Source of the DNA: an uncultured Collinsella sp.
GTDB taxonomy: Bacteria; Actinomycetota; Coriobacteriia; Coriobacteriales; Coriobacteriaceae
Reading direction: 5' to 3'
Assembly: GCA_900549655.1 (NCBI GenBank)
Contig: UROZ01000032.1
Location: 1-17,573 of the forward strand
DNA length: 17,573 nucleotides
Part shown: positions 6,629 through 14,228 of the stretch, piece by piece
Layout: the number at the start of each line of letters is the position of its first letter
Numbering within the stretch: position 1 is the stretch's first letter
Notes under the pieces: generated by a model
Told to the model about the DNA's origin: nothing
The model's input: the letters and a program-made list of their open reading frames with translations, nothing else
The model's database searches: none
Position numbers and translations under genes: made by a program

Positions 6629-6663
6629 TATTAGATGCGGAGGACGAGGGCCACCACCAAAAC

Positions 6664-8709
6664 CTAGCGCTCGCGACGCTTGGTTGCGGCGATGCCGGCA
6701 GCGGCGATGGTTGCGCCGGCGATGCCCAGGGCGGCGACTGTCATTGCGGTGTTGTCGCCCGTGGCAACCAGGGCGGCGTCGGACTTCTTTGCCGGCGTGG
6801 CCTTCTCAACCGTCTTGGTCGTGACGGTCGTTTTGGTCGGCGTCGCAGCGGGCTTGGTCTCCGGTTTCGTCTCGGGCTTCGCGTCGGGCTTCACCTCAGG
6901 CTGCGGCGTCGGCTTGGGATCCGGCGTAGGCTGCGGATCGGGAGCCGGCGTGGCCTCGGGCGTAAACGTCAGATTGGTGTTCAGCCACAGGGTGTAAATC
7001 CAACCGCTCTCGGGATCAACCTCACTTGCCTCGCCCACCTGATAGCCACACTCAACCCCATTGATCTTCAGCTTGGTATTGGGCGTAAAGTAGAAACCAC
7101 GCGGCGGCTTAAAGTACAGGCCGTAACGATAGGTCACACCGGGCTTAAACGCGTCGATATGGTTGGTGATGTGCTGGTCCCAAAACTCGACGGAATTCAC
7201 CTCACTGCCGTCGCTACCCGTCCAGAACTCACACTGAAGGACGGAGTCCGAATCCACCGGAGTGCCCGCCGTAAAGACCGGCCTGTCGCCCGCCTTAAAG
7301 GTGGTTGTGGCGCCGTTGATCTCTATAACGTCGATGGCACGCCATTCGTCGATTGGCTGCTCGCACAGCATATTGGCCGCGTTGGGCGCAAATACGCCAT
7401 TGATAGTCTTAACGGTATTGCTCGCCCATTGGCCGTTAATGTTCACGTTGTAATCCTCGGCGAGGGTATTGTTGCCCTTGAGCCTCAGCTCAACGGAATA
7501 CATGTAGAACTTGCCCTCTTCGAAGTGTTCGATCCTCCTCGCGCCCGTCGGATACTTAGCAGGGTCGGAATACCAGAAGGCAACGGGCTCCAGATGCGCA
7601 GGGTCGCTGCCGTCCATCTCCTCCCAGCACTCATACGCGATCTCGTACTTGTCGGCGTCGGCGGCAGGAATCGTCGCGGTCGCACGCGGCGCCTCGCCGG
7701 GCGCATAGTCGGTTTTCACATCGTTGACGTTCAAATTCTCGAGGGCTTCGTTTTCTGGCGCAACGAGCGTAATTTCGCTATTGATGGCGTAGCGGAGGTA
7801 ATAGTCGTCCCTGGTTTCGTTGAGGGTAATCGAGCTGCCCGGCTGATAGGCGTTGAAGATATCATCGGGGTCGCCCACGATGATGCGGTCGCCCTCATAG
7901 TCGGTTCCGGTATACGTCAGTGCCGCGCCATTATAAAGAGCCTCATTGCGCGTGAGTCGATACGAGCCGTCTGCCGCGCCACCCGTAAAGGTCAGCGTCA
8001 GCCTCATGTGATCGCCAACGGGCTCAAAGCGAGCCGTCACATCGGACATAGATGCGTCCTGGACTTCAGCCAGGGTGCCCAAAGCAGCATCGGCCCGGTA
8101 GTACTTGGTTTCGACAAGTTCGCAGAGCGGCTTATCCGGCATACCGCCCTCAACATCGGGAAAATCATAGGTATACGACCGGCCCTTTTCGAGTGTGACA
8201 TTGCTCGGAAGCACGCAGTCCGTGTAGTGATCGACCACGGTCGTGTTGATCTTAACGCCGCCCCCGCCAGTCACGTCGGTCACGCCGCAGGGCATGATGG
8301 CATCGCTTGCCGGCGTGGCGGCGGTGCCGCTGAGAGTGTTTTGTTCAGCGGGTGCCGCATCGTTAGATTCATCGGTAACGTCAGCCGGAGTCGTCTGCTG
8401 AGGTTCAGCGACGGTTTGTGCCTCCGGAGCAGCATCGACTGCTGGTACGGTCGCCGGAGCCGGTGCAGCCGCCGCAGCCGCATCCTCCGCAACTGCCGGC
8501 GTCACCGGAGCCGCGGCAACCTCACCCGTCGCGGCGGCGGGATCCGCGCACTCGGTCGCAAGTGCCAAGCTCGGCAGCAACAGCTGACCAACCATGAGCG
8601 CACACGCGCCAGCGCAAGCGATTTTGGCGCCCACGCAGCGCCAAGTACCGTGAACCAGCGAACAGGTGCGCTCGCGCTGGGTCTGCTTATCAAAGTGGCT
8701 TCCGTTCAT
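6664..8709 (-). CDS. cell-wall-anchored surface protein 1 (LxATG sorting signal)
   Basis: A 681-residue secreted protein of unknown binding function. Residues 1-51 are a long signal peptide: a basic, Cys-containing lead (CSLVHGTWRCVGAK, 16-29), a hydrophobic core, and ALA before the likely cleavage point at 51. An Ala/Pro/Val-rich linker (about 52-135) follows, then a body of some 440 residues rich in Tyr, Thr and acidic residues that I cannot place in a family. Next come a Pro/Lys spacer (about 583-625) and a sorting signal: LVATG (647-651), a hydrophobic stretch and a KRRER tail. I chose ATG 8709 because AAGGAGG (8715-8721) lies five bases upstream; the longer frame runs through a repeat. 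The leader and anchor match those of the next surface gene. It is probably linked to peptidoglycan by a sortase encoded elsewhere, as a repeat-flanked adhesin or niche factor. Confidence 0.8.
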   Translation of the reverse strand: MNGSHFDKQTQRERTCSLVHGTWRCVGAKIACAGACALMVGQLLLPSLALATECADPAAATGEVAAAPVTPAVAEDAAAAAAPAPATVPAVDAAPEAQTVAEPQQTTPADVTDESNDAAPAEQNTLSGTAATPASDAIMPCGVTDVTGGGGVKINTTVVDHYTDCVLPSNVTLEKGRSYTYDFPDVEGGMPDKPLCELVETKYYRADAALGTLAEVQDASMSDVTARFEPVGDHMRLTLTFTGGAADGSYRLTRNEALYNGAALTYTGTDYEGDRIIVGDPDDIFNAYQPGSSITLNETRDDYYLRYAINSEITLVAPENEALENLNVNDVKTDYAPGEAPRATATIPAADADKYEIAYECWEEMDGSDPAHLEPVAFWYSDPAKYPTGARRIEHFEEGKFYMYSVELRLKGNNTLAEDYNVNINGQWASNTVKTINGVFAPNAANMLCEQPIDEWRAIDVIEINGATTTFKAGDRPVFTAGTPVDSDSVLQCEFWTGSDGSEVNSVEFWDQHITNHIDAFKPGVTYRYGLYFKPPRGFYFTPNTKLKINGVECGYQVGEASEVDPESGWIYTLWLNTNLTFTPEATPAPDPQPTPDPKPTPQPEVKPDAKPETKPETKPAATPTKTTVTTKTVEKATPAKKSDAALVATGDNTAMTVAALGIAGATIAAAGIAATKRRER

Positions 8710-8735
8710 AACGGCCTCCTTGGTCGAAAGGCTGC

Positions 8736-8770
8736 ACCACCACAAAGGTGCCTGTCCCCTTTGCGGTGGT
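8736..8770. repeat. REP-like GGGGACAG hairpin, copy 2
   Basis: A 13-bp arm (8736-8748, ACCACCACAAAGG) pairs with the segment ending at 8770 with one mismatch. It sits in the 5' leader of surface protein 1, 14 bases before its ribosome site, so if transcribed it could affect translation or stability. It is the inverted partner of copy 1. Confidence 0.7.
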
Positions 8771-8805
8771 CCTGTACAACCAAGATGTGCCAAACGGCCC
8801 TGTAC

Positions 8806-8833
8806 GCCTAGGTTCGTAGATGCGAACCTAGGC
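8806..8833. repeat. perfect 11-bp hairpin in the surface-gene intergenic region
   Basis: GCCTAGGTTCG (8806-8816) pairs with CGAACCTAGGC (8823-8833) around a six-base loop. It lies between the end of surface gene 2 and the start of surface gene 1. It could be an operator or an RNA structure; no T-run follows. No convincing promoter for surface gene 1 was found in this 205-base gap. Confidence 0.5.
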
Positions 8834-8857
8834 CTCTACCTGCTGAAATACAAAGAG

Positions 8858-8889
8858 CCGCCGCGAGGGCACTCATGCCCACGCGGCGG
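8858..8889 (-). terminator. terminator-like hairpin after surface protein 2
   Basis: Read on the minus strand, an 8-bp CGCGG-rich stem (8882-8889 with 8858-8865) is extended by an inner GGGCA/TGCCC stem (8867-8871 with 8876-8880) and is followed by the moderately T-rich CTCTTTGTATTTC. It begins 25 bases after the stop at 8915. The U-tract is broken, so efficiency is uncertain. Confidence 0.6.
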
Positions 8890-8914
8890 TCGAAAATAGC
8901 TATGAAAGCTTGCG

Positions 8915-10471
8915 CTAGCGGTCGTGGCGCTTGGACGCGACGAGGCCGGCGCCGATGACGGACGCACCGGCGATGCCGAGGGCGGCCGCCGCCGTCGCGG
9001 CGTTGTCGCCCGTGGCGGCCAGAGTGCCCACGGACTTCTGGGCAGCGGTGGCCTTCGCGGCCGGCTTGGGGGCAGCGGCCGTGGAGCTCGCCTGAGTCGG
9101 CGTCACGGACGGCGCGGCGGTCCCGCTGCCACCGCCCGGCTGAGGCGTGGGCGCCGGGGTGGGCTCAGGTGTGGGCTCAGGCTCGACCGTATCTCCGGAG
9201 CTGATTACCACGCTGCGGGCAACCTCGTCGGAGGTCCTAACATCCTGGATAGTGGACGACCCGGCAGTACCGATGACGAGTCCGTTTCCCGCAGCTTCTC
9301 GCACGGTGCCTCCGGCGGGAGTCGTAACTACCGATCCGCCATCAATTGAGAGACAAGGGGCTGCATCACCTTGATTGACAGCGTAGATTGCCGCCGCATT
9401 ACCCGACACCTCAACATTTGAATTAATGATGTCAATTCGAGGGATGGCGGACTGGGAGCCGGACTGGGAATATATTCCGTAGCCATGTTTACGACTGTGG
9501 CCAGTTCCGTCACCGCATCGAACTGTAAGGCTCGAATTCTCGACGAGCACCCGCGACACGCCGTCCCCCGCGCGCATCCAAACACCATCCAAAACGTCGG
9601 CCCCATCACTCGCCACGAGCGTAACATCCGCTCCGTTGGTAACACTCAAATATGTATCCTTACCCCCGGACGAATACAGGGCGACCGACACACTGCATCC
9701 ATTGCGCGCTGCCGCATCTAATTTTGCGTTATCCACCGCGATGCACCCTCCATGCTCGGAGGAGATGTTTTCGGCATAGACTGCAACGGCGTTGAGCCCC
9801 CCATTCGCCTCCGCCTCGACGTGGACGTCGGCGCCCTCGTTAATGGTTATGTTGCCTGCCCGCGTGTGAATGCCGATGGTATGAGGCGCTTTGTTCGTTG
9901 CCGTCACGTTAACGTTGGCACCGCGGATGTCCACGTCGCCGCCGGTCTTACCGTCCCCCGAAACCGCTATCGTATCGGTCCCGGCCGTCGCGTTGAGAGT
10001 CACGTCGCCCGAGATGGCGAGGCTACCGCACTCGACCTTAACAGCGCTCCTGCTCTTCTGTGGTTCGGCCGTCGCGTTGAGGGTTCCCTCCCCCGTGATG
10101 GCAAGGTTGCCGTCCTTGACCTCGATAGCGCTCTGCAAGGAATCGGCCGTTACGGTGTTGGTGCCCGTCACGCCGATATTGAGGTTGCCCTGAGCGCTGA
10201 TACCGGCGCCGTTGTAGCCATTGAGCTTCATGTCGTCGGCGCCGTCCCAGGACCACGTTCCGGCCTCGTCGCCGGCGCCCTTGTTGTACTGCGTGCCGCC
10301 AACGTTGACCCATTTGGCGGCGAGCGCCACGCTCGGCAGCAGCAGCTGGCCGGCCATGAGCGCGCAAGCCCCCGCACAGGCAAGCTTGGCGCCCACACGT
10401 CGCCACGTTCCATGGGAGAGCGAGCATGCGCGGCCGCTGTTGATTAAGTTGTCATGGATTTGCTTTCGCAT
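8915..10471 (-). CDS. cell-wall-anchored surface protein 2 (beta-helix-like repeats, LAATG sorting signal)
   Basis: A 518-residue secreted protein. Residues 1-51 form a signal peptide ending SVALA, nearly the same as in surface protein 1. Residues 52 to about 425 are built of short repeated strands rich in Gly, Asn, Val and Thr (GNLNIGVTGTN, GNLAITGEGT, GSLAISGDVT, GNITINEGAD), the look of a right-handed parallel beta-helix or Cthe_2159-like carbohydrate-binding fold. The opening WSWDGADDMKLNGYNG resembles the start of such domains. A Pro/Glu/Thr spacer (EPTPEPTPAPTPQP) leads to LAATG (484-488), a hydrophobic stretch and a KRHDR tail. ATG 10471 has AAGGAGG five bases upstream. A surface adhesin or glycan-binding role is plausible but inferred. 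Transcription starts divergently from the LuxR-type regulator. Confidence 0.82.
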   Translation of the reverse strand: MRKQIHDNLINSGRACSLSHGTWRRVGAKLACAGACALMAGQLLLPSVALAAKWVNVGGTQYNKGAGDEAGTWSWDGADDMKLNGYNGAGISAQGNLNIGVTGTNTVTADSLQSAIEVKDGNLAITGEGTLNATAEPQKSRSAVKVECGSLAISGDVTLNATAGTDTIAVSGDGKTGGDVDIRGANVNVTATNKAPHTIGIHTRAGNITINEGADVHVEAEANGGLNAVAVYAENISSEHGGCIAVDNAKLDAAARNGCSVSVALYSSGGKDTYLSVTNGADVTLVASDGADVLDGVWMRAGDGVSRVLVENSSLTVRCGDGTGHSRKHGYGIYSQSGSQSAIPRIDIINSNVEVSGNAAAIYAVNQGDAAPCLSIDGGSVVTTPAGGTVREAAGNGLVIGTAGSSTIQDVRTSDEVARSVVISSGDTVEPEPTPEPTPAPTPQPGGGSGTAAPSVTPTQASSTAAAPKPAAKATAAQKSVGTLAATGDNAATAAAALGIAGASVIGAGLVASKRHDR

Positions 10472-10509
10472 ATGAGCCTCCTTGTCGTAAGGGGTGCTTC
10501 TGTGACTCC

Positions 10510-10537
10510 ATGTTACGGGAAGTTATCCGGATCCCAA
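10510..10537 (-). promoter_or_regulatory. promoter of surface protein 2
   Basis: On the minus strand TTGGGA (10532-10537) and TAACAT (10510-10515) are separated by 16 bases, each matching the consensus at four of six positions. The implied leader is about 30 bases and contains the strong AAGGAGG ribosome site. Confidence 0.45.
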
Positions 10538-10642
10538 GGCACAAATTCGCATGTGGGCTATCTGCCAGCGCAAAAGGCGACGAGCGCGCGATTGCCAAGC
10601 GCGCCCTGTCTTCCGAAAGGCCCACCCCCTACCGTCCTGGTC

Positions 10643-10663
10643 TACAATCGAGGGCACGATTGT
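10643..10663 (+). promoter_or_regulatory. -10 box with overlapping operator-like palindrome, LuxR-type gene
   Basis: TACAAT (10643-10648) is a good -10 hexamer 38 bases before the proposed start. A 7-bp inverted repeat ACAATCG / CGATTGT (10644-10650 and 10657-10663) with a six-base spacer overlaps it, the arrangement expected for a repressor or autoregulatory site. No -35 box at normal spacing was found. Confidence 0.4.
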
Positions 10664-10686
10664 TCCGTCCATCCAAAGGACCATCC

Positions 10687-12090
10687 TTGAATCTGAGCAA
10701 GTCTAAAATCAATGCACTTCTGGCCCTCGCGCTCTTCACCTTCGCCTTCCTTGCCGCCGAGTTTCGTTTCGACGTCAACGTCGGGCTGCTCGCCGGTGCC
10801 GAACGCGTTGTAATCGCACAGGGCTTTATTCTGGGTGCGAGCGTGCTCGGCTTTATCGGATATGCACCACTGCTCGGTCTCGCCCAACGCAAAGGCCAGC
10901 CCCAGGCAGTTGTCAGCGCCGCCGTTCCCATCGCCATCCTGGGATTGACCCAGATCCAGTCCCCCACGGGCTCGCTTGCCCTCGAGATTCTGGGCTGCCT
11001 CGCATTCCTCGGACTCGGCCTGCTGGGCGCCGCTGCGCACCACGCCTTTTCACTGGCGTTTCAAGACGATCCCAAGCTCGCCACCGGTGCGGGAGCAGCC
11101 TATGCCGCGGGCATCCTGATGCAGTTCGCCGTCAACCTGCTCAATTGCGGCGGTATCGCAGAGCTCATCGTCCTTGGCGCAGCGACTATCGCCATATCCG
11201 CCCTCAGCGTCGTTCCCCAAAAAGCTGCCGAGAGCTCCAGCCCCGCCATCAATCCCTTTGCTGAGTCCTCTCATGCCCTCGCCAAGCAGGCATGCTGGAG
11301 CATCGCGCTCGTCATGATTCTTGCCTGTCTGTTCTCCACCCTCGACAACGTGGTCACACTCTCCAACGCCCACGGCACCATTGCCGTGCAGACTTGGCCG
11401 CGCCTCTTTTTGGCGGCAAGCGGCCTTGCCGCCGGTCTTATCTTTGACCTTGCCGAGCGCCGCTACATGGGACTTGTCATGCTCGGCATCGCCGTGCTCT
11501 CGACCATTTCCATCCTGGCCGTGGAGGCCGGCGCCGATCCCAACCTAGGCCTTGTCGTCTTTTACCTGAGCTCGGGCTTTTTCGTCACGTTCTTTACCGC
11601 CACCTTTACACAGCTGGCACCGCACATGCATGCGCCCGCCCTTTGGGCTGGCATGGGCCGCGCCGCCAACAATGTATGCGCTTTCACCACATCGGGCATC
11701 TCGCTTGCTCTCGTGACCTCGGATAACGTTGCCCTCATTATGATCGGTGCGCTCGTTTTGCTCGTCGCCGCCTGCGCGGCGTTTGTAGCCGCGGGCCTGT
11801 TCCGCCTGCCCCAAACCGAGCGGGAGCGCGAGCGCGAGCAGCTGGCAGAAGAAGCACTCGCCGCCCCCACCATCGAGGAGCAACGCCAGGCCTTCATCGC
11901 CAACCACGCTCTCACCCCGCGCGAAGTCGACGTGCTCATAGCCGTGACCCAGGATGAACGCCCGCTCAAGCAGGTTGCCGAGGAACTCGGTATCTCGATG
12001 CGCATGGTACAGCGCCACCTGAGCTCCATCTACCAAAAGACCGACACGCAGACGCGCGCCGGTCTCACCAAGGCCTTCCCCTCGGCCTAA
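10687..12090 (+). CDS. membrane-embedded LuxR-family transcriptional regulator
   Basis: A 467-residue protein with a long hydrophobic N-terminal part (about 8-370; roughly 10-12 membrane helices, MFS-like in feel), a charged connector with REREREREQ, and a C-terminal GerE/LuxR helix-turn-helix (409-467). That domain starts LTPREVDVLIAVTQ and has QVAEELGISMRMVQRHLSSIYQK as recognition region. Regulators of this design are abundant in Coriobacteriia and are thought to sense a small molecule in or across the membrane; the ligand here is unknown. I chose TTG 10687 because AAAGGA (10675-10680) lies six bases upstream and the hydrophobic domain starts at once. The upstream extension to 10510 is polar and overlaps promoter signals. 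It is divergent from surface protein 2, which may be its target. Confidence 0.85.
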   Translation: MNLSKSKINALLALALFTFAFLAAEFRFDVNVGLLAGAERVVIAQGFILGASVLGFIGYAPLLGLAQRKGQPQAVVSAAVPIAILGLTQIQSPTGSLALEILGCLAFLGLGLLGAAAHHAFSLAFQDDPKLATGAGAAYAAGILMQFAVNLLNCGGIAELIVLGAATIAISALSVVPQKAAESSSPAINPFAESSHALAKQACWSIALVMILACLFSTLDNVVTLSNAHGTIAVQTWPRLFLAASGLAAGLIFDLAERRYMGLVMLGIAVLSTISILAVEAGADPNLGLVVFYLSSGFFVTFFTATFTQLAPHMHAPALWAGMGRAANNVCAFTTSGISLALVTSDNVALIMIGALVLLVAACAAFVAAGLFRLPQTEREREREQLAEEALAAPTIEEQRQAFIANHALTPREVDVLIAVTQDERPLKQVAEELGISMRMVQRHLSSIYQKTDTQTRAGLTKAFPSA

Positions 12091-12133
12091 AACAAAAACC
12101 ACCGCAAAGGTGCTTGTCCCCTTTGTGGTGGTT
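12090..12133 (-). terminator. REP-like hairpin copy 3, doubling as terminator of the cytidylate-kinase-like gene
   Basis: A 14-bp arm (12097-12110) pairs with the arm ending at 12133 with one G-U type mismatch, and the loop carries the ACAAGCACC variant of the core. Read on the minus strand it is followed by TTTTTGTTTT, so it works as an intrinsic terminator 10 bases after the stop at 12143. On the plus strand, downstream of the LuxR-type gene, there is no T-run. Confidence 0.7.
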
Positions 12134-12142
12134 ATTGATCGG

Positions 12143-12766
12143 CTAGCCTTCGAGCTGCGCTACCTTGTAGCGGTAGGCAGCGGCGATGACATCTTTGCAG
12201 CCCTCGCGGCCCAGCTTGGCGCGGTTGACGACGATGTCCTTGCCACTCGTCATCTTCCACTTTCCGGCGCTGTAGCGCTTATAGAACGCCTCGCGCGCCT
12301 TCTGCTGCTGCTTGACCAGCTTGGCGCCCTTCTTTTTGTTAAGGCCGCGCTTCTTGCGCACGATCTCGACGCGGTCCTCAAAGGGTGCGGTCACCAACAC
12401 GGCAATGTGGTTGGGATTGTTACGCAGCAGGTAATCGGACAGACGGCCTTCGATAATGCAGCTCTCGGTCTCGCCCAGATCCAAAATCACCTGGCTCATC
12501 TTTTGGAACAACTTGTCCGAGTACGAACGCGCATCGTAGCGGTCGGGCAGAAACGCCATGTTCTCCACGGCCAGGCGCTCGTCGTAGGCAGCCATCTTGT
12601 CGAGCGACTCGCCCGCGCGCAGCGACGCGCGCACCAGCAGCTCGTTATCGTACAGCGGAATCCCCAACTCGTCGGCAAGCATGCGACCAATCTCGTGGCC
12701 CTCGGCGCCAAAGTCGCGCGCGATGGTAATGACCACAGGATTCTTCTTGTTCTCCAGATCGCTCAT
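12143..12766 (-). CDS. cytidylate kinase-like family protein
   Basis: A 207-residue cytoplasmic protein matching the cytidylate-kinase-like family (Cytidylate_kin2 type). The start VVITIARDFGAEGHEIGRML (11-30) replaces the canonical P-loop with FGAEGHEIG and lacks the GKS/T lysine, which is usual for this family. PLYDNELL (37-44) resembles the next family block, and CIIEGRLSDYLL (103-114) with HIAVLVTAPFEDRVE (120-134) is the parallel of the nucleotide-kinase core. A Lys-rich segment (138-156) corresponds to the lid. Members are often hypothetical; nucleoside monophosphate kinase activity is unproven. ATG 12766 has GAAAGGA six bases upstream; the longer frame starts within a repeat hairpin. 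It lies 48 bases downstream of the ABC importer but is separated by that hairpin. Confidence 0.8.
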   Translation of the reverse strand: MSDLENKKNPVVITIARDFGAEGHEIGRMLADELGIPLYDNELLVRASLRAGESLDKMAAYDERLAVENMAFLPDRYDARSYSDKLFQKMSQVILDLGETESCIIEGRLSDYLLRNNPNHIAVLVTAPFEDRVEIVRKKRGLNKKKGAKLVKQQQKAREAFYKRYSAGKWKMTSGKDIVVNRAKLGREGCKDVIAAAYRYKVAQLEG

Positions 12767-12782
12767 CGCGATTCCTTTCTCT

Positions 12783-12813
12783 ATGTGACAAAGGGGCTGT
12801 CCCTTTGTCACAT
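12783..12813. repeat. REP-like hairpin, copy 4
   Basis: A perfect 13-bp stem (12783-12795 with 12801-12813) and five-base loop contain GGCTGTCCC, a shortened form of the GGGACAG core. It starts one base after the stop of the last ABC permease gene and ends 16 bases before the cytidylate-kinase-like start. No T-run follows on the minus strand, so it may stabilise the upstream mRNA end rather than terminate. Confidence 0.7.
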
Positions 12814-12814
12814 T

Positions 12815-13453
12815 CTACGCTGCCACCATTCGCCTCTGATATGCGCGAACCAGCAACGAGATACCAAAGTTGAGCACAAAGTACATCGCAAACACCAGGC
12901 CGTAGAGCATAAGCACCTGCGACAGGTCGATCGCGTGGGCCATCACGACGTTTGCCGTGTACATGAGCTCGGCCACGTTAATGCCTGAAAGATACGAGCT
13001 GTCCTTGATGACGGTCGTGCACTGGCTAAACAGCGCCGGAATGATTGTCTTAAACGTCTGCGGCAGAATGATGTAGCGCATGGTGGCAAAGAAGCCGAAG
13101 CCCTGGCTCTGCGCTGCCTCAAACTGGCCGCGCGGAATCGAGTTGAGGCCGCCGCGCACAATCTCGGCCATAACAGCGCTGGTAAACAGCGTAAAGGCGA
13201 TGGTCGAAATCACAATGTCCAAACCCTGCACCGTAAAGTAGATAAACAGGATCCACAGCAGGTTTGGCGTGCAACGGAACAGCTCGATATAGGCGCTCAC
13301 CAAAATACGGAACGGGCGGGGCGCATAGCTTTTAACGAGCGCCAGCACCGTGCCAAAGATGAGCGAGAAAAAGATCGACAGCACCGAGATCTCGATCGTC
13401 TTAACAAAGCCGCCCCAAATGTAGAGCAGGTTGGTCGCGTTGAAGATTTCCAT
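12815..13453 (-). CDS. polar amino acid ABC transporter permease 2
   Basis: A 212-residue inner-membrane permease of the HisM/GlnP family with about five hydrophobic segments. The family loop that contacts the ATPase is visible as EIVRGGLNSIPRGQFEAAQS (97-116), followed by the conserved LPQTFKTIIPAL. The start ATG 13453 follows the stop of permease 1 by three bases, so the two are translationally coupled and likely form the heterodimeric channel. It is the last gene of the importer operon. Confidence 0.9.
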   Translation of the reverse strand: MEIFNATNLLYIWGGFVKTIEISVLSIFFSLIFGTVLALVKSYAPRPFRILVSAYIELFRCTPNLLWILFIYFTVQGLDIVISTIAFTLFTSAVMAEIVRGGLNSIPRGQFEAAQSQGFGFFATMRYIILPQTFKTIIPALFSQCTTVIKDSSYLSGINVAELMYTANVVMAHAIDLSQVLMLYGLVFAMYFVLNFGISLLVRAYQRRMVAA

Positions 13454-13456
13454 GCG

Positions 13457-14203
13457 CTAGGCCTCCTCTACGTTGTCGAGCCCCAGCTCGGCCAGGCTCA
13501 CGCCGCGCGGACGCTCCTTGGAGCGGCGCTCGAGCCACTGCACCAGCATGGCGAGCGGAAAGCAGATGATGAAGTACATAAGGCAGCAGACGATGTATCC
13601 CTGCAGGTAACCGTACAGACTCACAAAGTTGTCGGAACGGTACATAAGATCGCCGCCGGCCACAAGCGCCAGCACCGACGTGTTCTTGACCAGGTTGAGC
13701 GCCTGGTTACACAGCGGCGGCAGAATGATCTTGAATGTCTGGGGCAACACGATGTACCAGTATGCCTGCGCACGGGTGAAGCCCTGGCTCTGGGCCGCCT
13801 CCATCTGACCGCGCGGAACCGCCTCGATACCAGTGCGGATAACCTCCGAAATGTAGGCCGCGTGATACAGGCCCACACCCAAGAAGCCCAGCACAAACGG
13901 CGCGATGCGCACCGGCTGGTCGGCACCGGTTATGGCCTGCAAAAACTGCGGACCGGCCATGTACATAAAGAGCACCTGCACGGGCAACGGGGTGTTCTGG
14001 TAAAACTCAACGTACACGCGGCTTATGGCGCGCAGCACGCGCGAGCGAGTGGTAGAGAACACGCCCAGCAGTGTGCCCAGCACCAGCGACAGCAGCAGAC
14101 CGGCAACGACCACCTGCAGTGTCACGCCAAAGCCCTCCCAGAAGGGCCCCATGTTTTGGAATGTCGTCGACCAGCGGTCGGCGTCAAATAATCCTTCGAG
14201 CAT
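13457..14203 (-). CDS. polar amino acid ABC transporter permease 1
   Basis: A 248-residue inner-membrane permease of the HisM/GlnP family. The ATPase-contact loop is at about 120-141 (EVIRTGIEAVPRGQMEAAQS) and is followed by VLPQTFKIILPPLCNQ (152-167). Its loop closely matches that of permease 2, fitting a pair of related channel subunits. A charged tail with ERRSKERPRG ends the protein. I chose ATG 14203, which has GGAAGGAA just upstream; a frame extension to 14236 has no ribosome site and adds a polar stretch. It lies 25 bases after the receptor gene. Confidence 0.9.
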   Translation of the reverse strand: MLEGLFDADRWSTTFQNMGPFWEGFGVTLQVVVAGLLLSLVLGTLLGVFSTTRSRVLRAISRVYVEFYQNTPLPVQVLFMYMAGPQFLQAITGADQPVRIAPFVLGFLGVGLYHAAYISEVIRTGIEAVPRGQMEAAQSQGFTRAQAYWYIVLPQTFKIILPPLCNQALNLVKNTSVLALVAGGDLMYRSDNFVSLYGYLQGYIVCCLMYFIICFPLAMLVQWLERRSKERPRGVSLAELGLDNVEEA

Positions 14204-14228
14204 TTGATTCCTTCCTTGGACGATGCGC

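Noticed and set aside
7159..8811. 550-codon open frame on the plus strand opposite surface protein 1
   Set aside because: It has no ribosome site, an Arg/Gly/Val-rich shadow composition and no domains. The minus-strand gene has a signal peptide, spacer, sorting signal and strong ribosome site.
10510..10686. Longer N-terminus for the LuxR-type regulator
   Set aside because: The 59 extra residues are polar and Arg-rich, and cover the -10 box and the divergent promoter. TTG 10687 has a well-spaced AAAGGA.
12110..12988. Plus-strand open frames opposite the cytidylate-kinase-like gene and ABC operon (also 14223-15116 and 15116-15928)
   Set aside because: These are antisense shadows of well-identified genes, crossing hairpins and intergenic regions without motifs.
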